Below are positions 62,315-64,000 of a DNA stretch of 64,000 bases, piece after piece (positions within the stretch are counted from its first letter, which is position 1; each line of letters starts with the position of its first letter). The translations under genes and the position numbers were made by a program. The notes under the pieces are model-generated. The model did no database searches, was not told the origin of the DNA, and saw only the letters and a program-made list of their open reading frames with translations. The stretch comes from Brachionus manjavacas. Its lineage: Eukaryota; Rotifera; Eurotatoria; Ploima; Brachionidae. The stretch is taken from assembly GCA_019054805.1 (NCBI GenBank), contig JAHQIY010000003.1, positions 5,704,001 through 5,768,000 on the forward strand. Direction: 5' to 3'.

Positions 62315-63579
62315 TTAAGTTTTTATTTGAATCGTCGCGTTGCGCATGAGATGCATAGTGCCGAAATGATTTTTCACAAGTAAAGTTGGTATTGCTGGTT
62401 CAGGATTGAAGTAAGGAACTTGAATAGAAACCATGTAAACTTGTTTTTTTTGTAAATTTAGAGTAAAAATAAATTTTTTTGAGACTTGATGATTAATCTA
62501 TTTTAATATTTTACAAAAATTTAAATCTTTTATTTATTTAAATCTAATTCAATGAACAGAATAATAATATAAAACTAAAAAAAAGTTTTTCTTAGAAGCA
62601 AAGAATGATGAGTTCAATGTTTTATTTAAGAAATATTTGTTTTTAAACCGATACCTTTCTTTGTACTAATATAATGCGAAATCTAAAAAAAATAAATTTA
62701 CCCTTTTTTAAAAAAAAAGAACTATTAATTTTTGATTTTTTAATGTTTAATTGTTTTTCAAACACAAATAAGTAATGCAAAAAATTTGAAAAAGGTGAAG
62801 GCGCCTTTTAACAATTAAAAAAAACCGACCACAAATATTCGAATAAAGAAAAAAAATAATAGAATAAAATATTATTAAAAAATTTATATCAGTTTTATTT
62901 TTCGAATCAATAGGTACCATAATATAAAGATTAGAAATTTTTATGGCATTTTTAATACCATCAATCTAATGATATAATAGAATTGGTAATTTTCATATAA
63001 AAAAGCAACAACATCTGCTTCTAGGCCATTTTTCTTGCTGACCAAAGTAAATAATATTTTAGATTTAATTCAAAAGACTGATCAAAATGCAAGCTAAAAT
63101 TATCGATAAAAATTTTTTTGTAAAAAGATATATATTTTTTGACAATGTCAAGCATGACTTTAAAGTTAGACCTATCGCCGACTTCTCGGCATTAACAAAT
63201 GTCATAAGAGCGTCAAAATTCGCATTGGAATCGCTTTTCCAAGTGATCAATGATATTCCTTGGCAAAAGCATCTCTAGTATTGCAAAATAGATTTCAGAC
63301 AGGCCTTCTTTAAAATAGTATTTCACACCAGATCTAGATTTATAAACACTTTTAGTTATGAAAGGTGAGTTCTTTGACTTCAACAGAATGTCCTTCGGTT
63401 TGAGCATAGCACCCTAAATCCATCAGATTCTGCTGAACTCTGTACTTAAATTTTTCAAAAGTACGCAAAGTTCACATACCAGATCCTGGACACACACGCA
63501 TCGCACTTTTGTAAAGGACACGAACTTGTCTCTTTTGTTCACCGGGCTTAAGAGGAGGACCCTCAGGAGAAATTTTTAT
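62315..63579 (-). CDS. Probable 3' end of an unrecognised minus-strand gene
   Basis: Two exon-like segments join in frame. 63,579-63,480 (AG acceptor, GTATGT donor) reads I-S-P-E-G-P-P-L-K-P-G and later V-L-Y-K-S-A-M-R. 62,439-62,315 (AG acceptor) reads V-P-Y-F-N-P-E-P-A-I-P-T and ends with TAA. The phase matches (1 nt plus 2 nt). Amino-acid composition differs from the Lys/Asn/Phe noise of random frames. A further stretch at 63,699-63,607 (L-A-D-W-W-L-D-H-E) may be the preceding exon, but it would need a 22-bp intron, shorter than any other here. I do not recognise the protein. The 1-kb intron contains a gypsy reverse-transcriptase relic on the opposite strand. The gene probably starts beyond the window. 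Confidence 0.4.
63087..63460 (+). mobile_element. Ty3/gypsy-like reverse-transcriptase relic
   Basis: Plus-strand fragments occur in the order of an LTR-retrotransposon reverse transcriptase: R-P-I-A-D-F-S-A-L-T near 63,165, I-D-F-R-Q-A-F-F near 63,290, and F-N-R-M-S-F-G-L-S-I-A-P near 63,380. A stop follows the first block, a TGA precedes the third, and frame changes separate them. The catalytic Y-x-D-D region, RNase H, integrase and LTRs are missing. It is a short dead fragment. Confidence 0.75.
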
Positions 63580-63699
63580 CTAAATTATTAATAAAAAAGA
63601 CTAACTCGTGGTCAAGCCACCAGTCAGCCAACATTTTCATGTTGTTATCCGAATCTTTCGCTTTTTCCTTTTCCAGAAAATCGGGCTTATTCAACTTGT

Positions 63700-64000
63700 T
63701 GTATTTGGATTGAGTTAAATTTAAACTTTTATAATCTTTTAAGTTAAATTCTTTATTCAGGTTTATTTTTGTGAGTTTTTTAGATAAGTTAAATATTTGG
63801 CTAAATTAATTAGAGAATATAAGTTTTAAAAACAATAATAGCTTTATAAAATAGACCTATTGACAAAGGGGGCTTAGATATTCTCTCTAGTTTGAAAGGA
63901 TGTTCTTTTTAAAATTGACTTTACTTTATAATAGACATTCCTTTTATCCTTTTTGACTCTTTACACTCAAAAAGAATGTTCTTTTTACTTTTCAATCAAA
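63700..64000. other. Unassigned right edge
   Basis: AT-rich, with several copies of ATTCTTTTT/ATTCCTTTT-like strings between 63,896 and 63,990. It may continue the minus-strand gene at 62.3-63.7 kb, but no exon is supported here. Confidence 0.35.

Noticed and set aside
62655-62682. A 28-bp minus-strand stretch with perfect AG and GT borders, considered as a micro-exon
   Set aside because: Including it puts a stop codon in frame after the 63,480 exon, while skipping it keeps the frame open.
1-64000. tRNA, rRNA or CRISPR-like features
   Set aside because: No cloverleaf with A and B boxes, no rRNA core motifs and no regularly spaced repeats were found. CRISPR is not expected in an animal genome.

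Overview
The window is metazoan nuclear DNA. It is very AT-rich (coding parts less so), has spliced genes with canonical GT-AG introns, and carries many decayed transposons. The genes are animal types: a SUEL/CUB/C-type-lectin membrane protein, a rhodopsin-family receptor, a PLEKHG-like RhoGEF and an mARC-like MOSC protein. Most introns I could define are 45-60 bp. Low GC, tiny introns and this transposon mix (MULE with a SWIM finger, Tc1/mariner, piggyBac, CR1/Jockey-like LINEs) would fit a small lophotrochozoan such as a monogonont rotifer; that placement is inference.

Layout. 1-21.3 kb: no supportable gene, only AT-rich DNA with microsatellites. 21.35-22.0 kb: three LINE 3' ends in a row. 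23.7-26.0 kb: intronless lectin-type receptor gene (+). 26.4-31.0 kb: a short piggyBac element, a LINE remnant and a broken copy (C) of an unrecognised gene family. 32.4-36.0 kb: family member A (-). 38.8-44.7 kb: a foldback element, a dead Tc1/mariner copy, a LINE fragment and a frameshifted MULE. 45.4-47.9 kb: family member B (-). 49.3-51.0 kb: a LINE relic interrupted by two other repeats. 51.7-52.8 kb: an intronless GPCR (+). 55.9-57.0 kb: a five-exon MOSC gene (+). 59.2-62.1 kb: a nine-exon DH-PH RhoGEF gene (+). 62.3-63.7 kb: the probable 3' end of another minus-strand gene, with a gypsy reverse-transcriptase relic in its intron.

The most novel item is the A/B/C family. It encodes predicted helical proteins of about 470-510 residues that I cannot assign to a known family. 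A and B share an exon plan built wholly of phase-0 introns and differ by one intron. C is a two-exon pseudogene remnant in the same orientation. All three keep a conserved L-C-x-W ending on exon 2. There are no operons; the genes are independent and separated by transposon-rich DNA. Exon models were built by hand from splice sites, reading phase and comparison between paralogues, with no transcript evidence.
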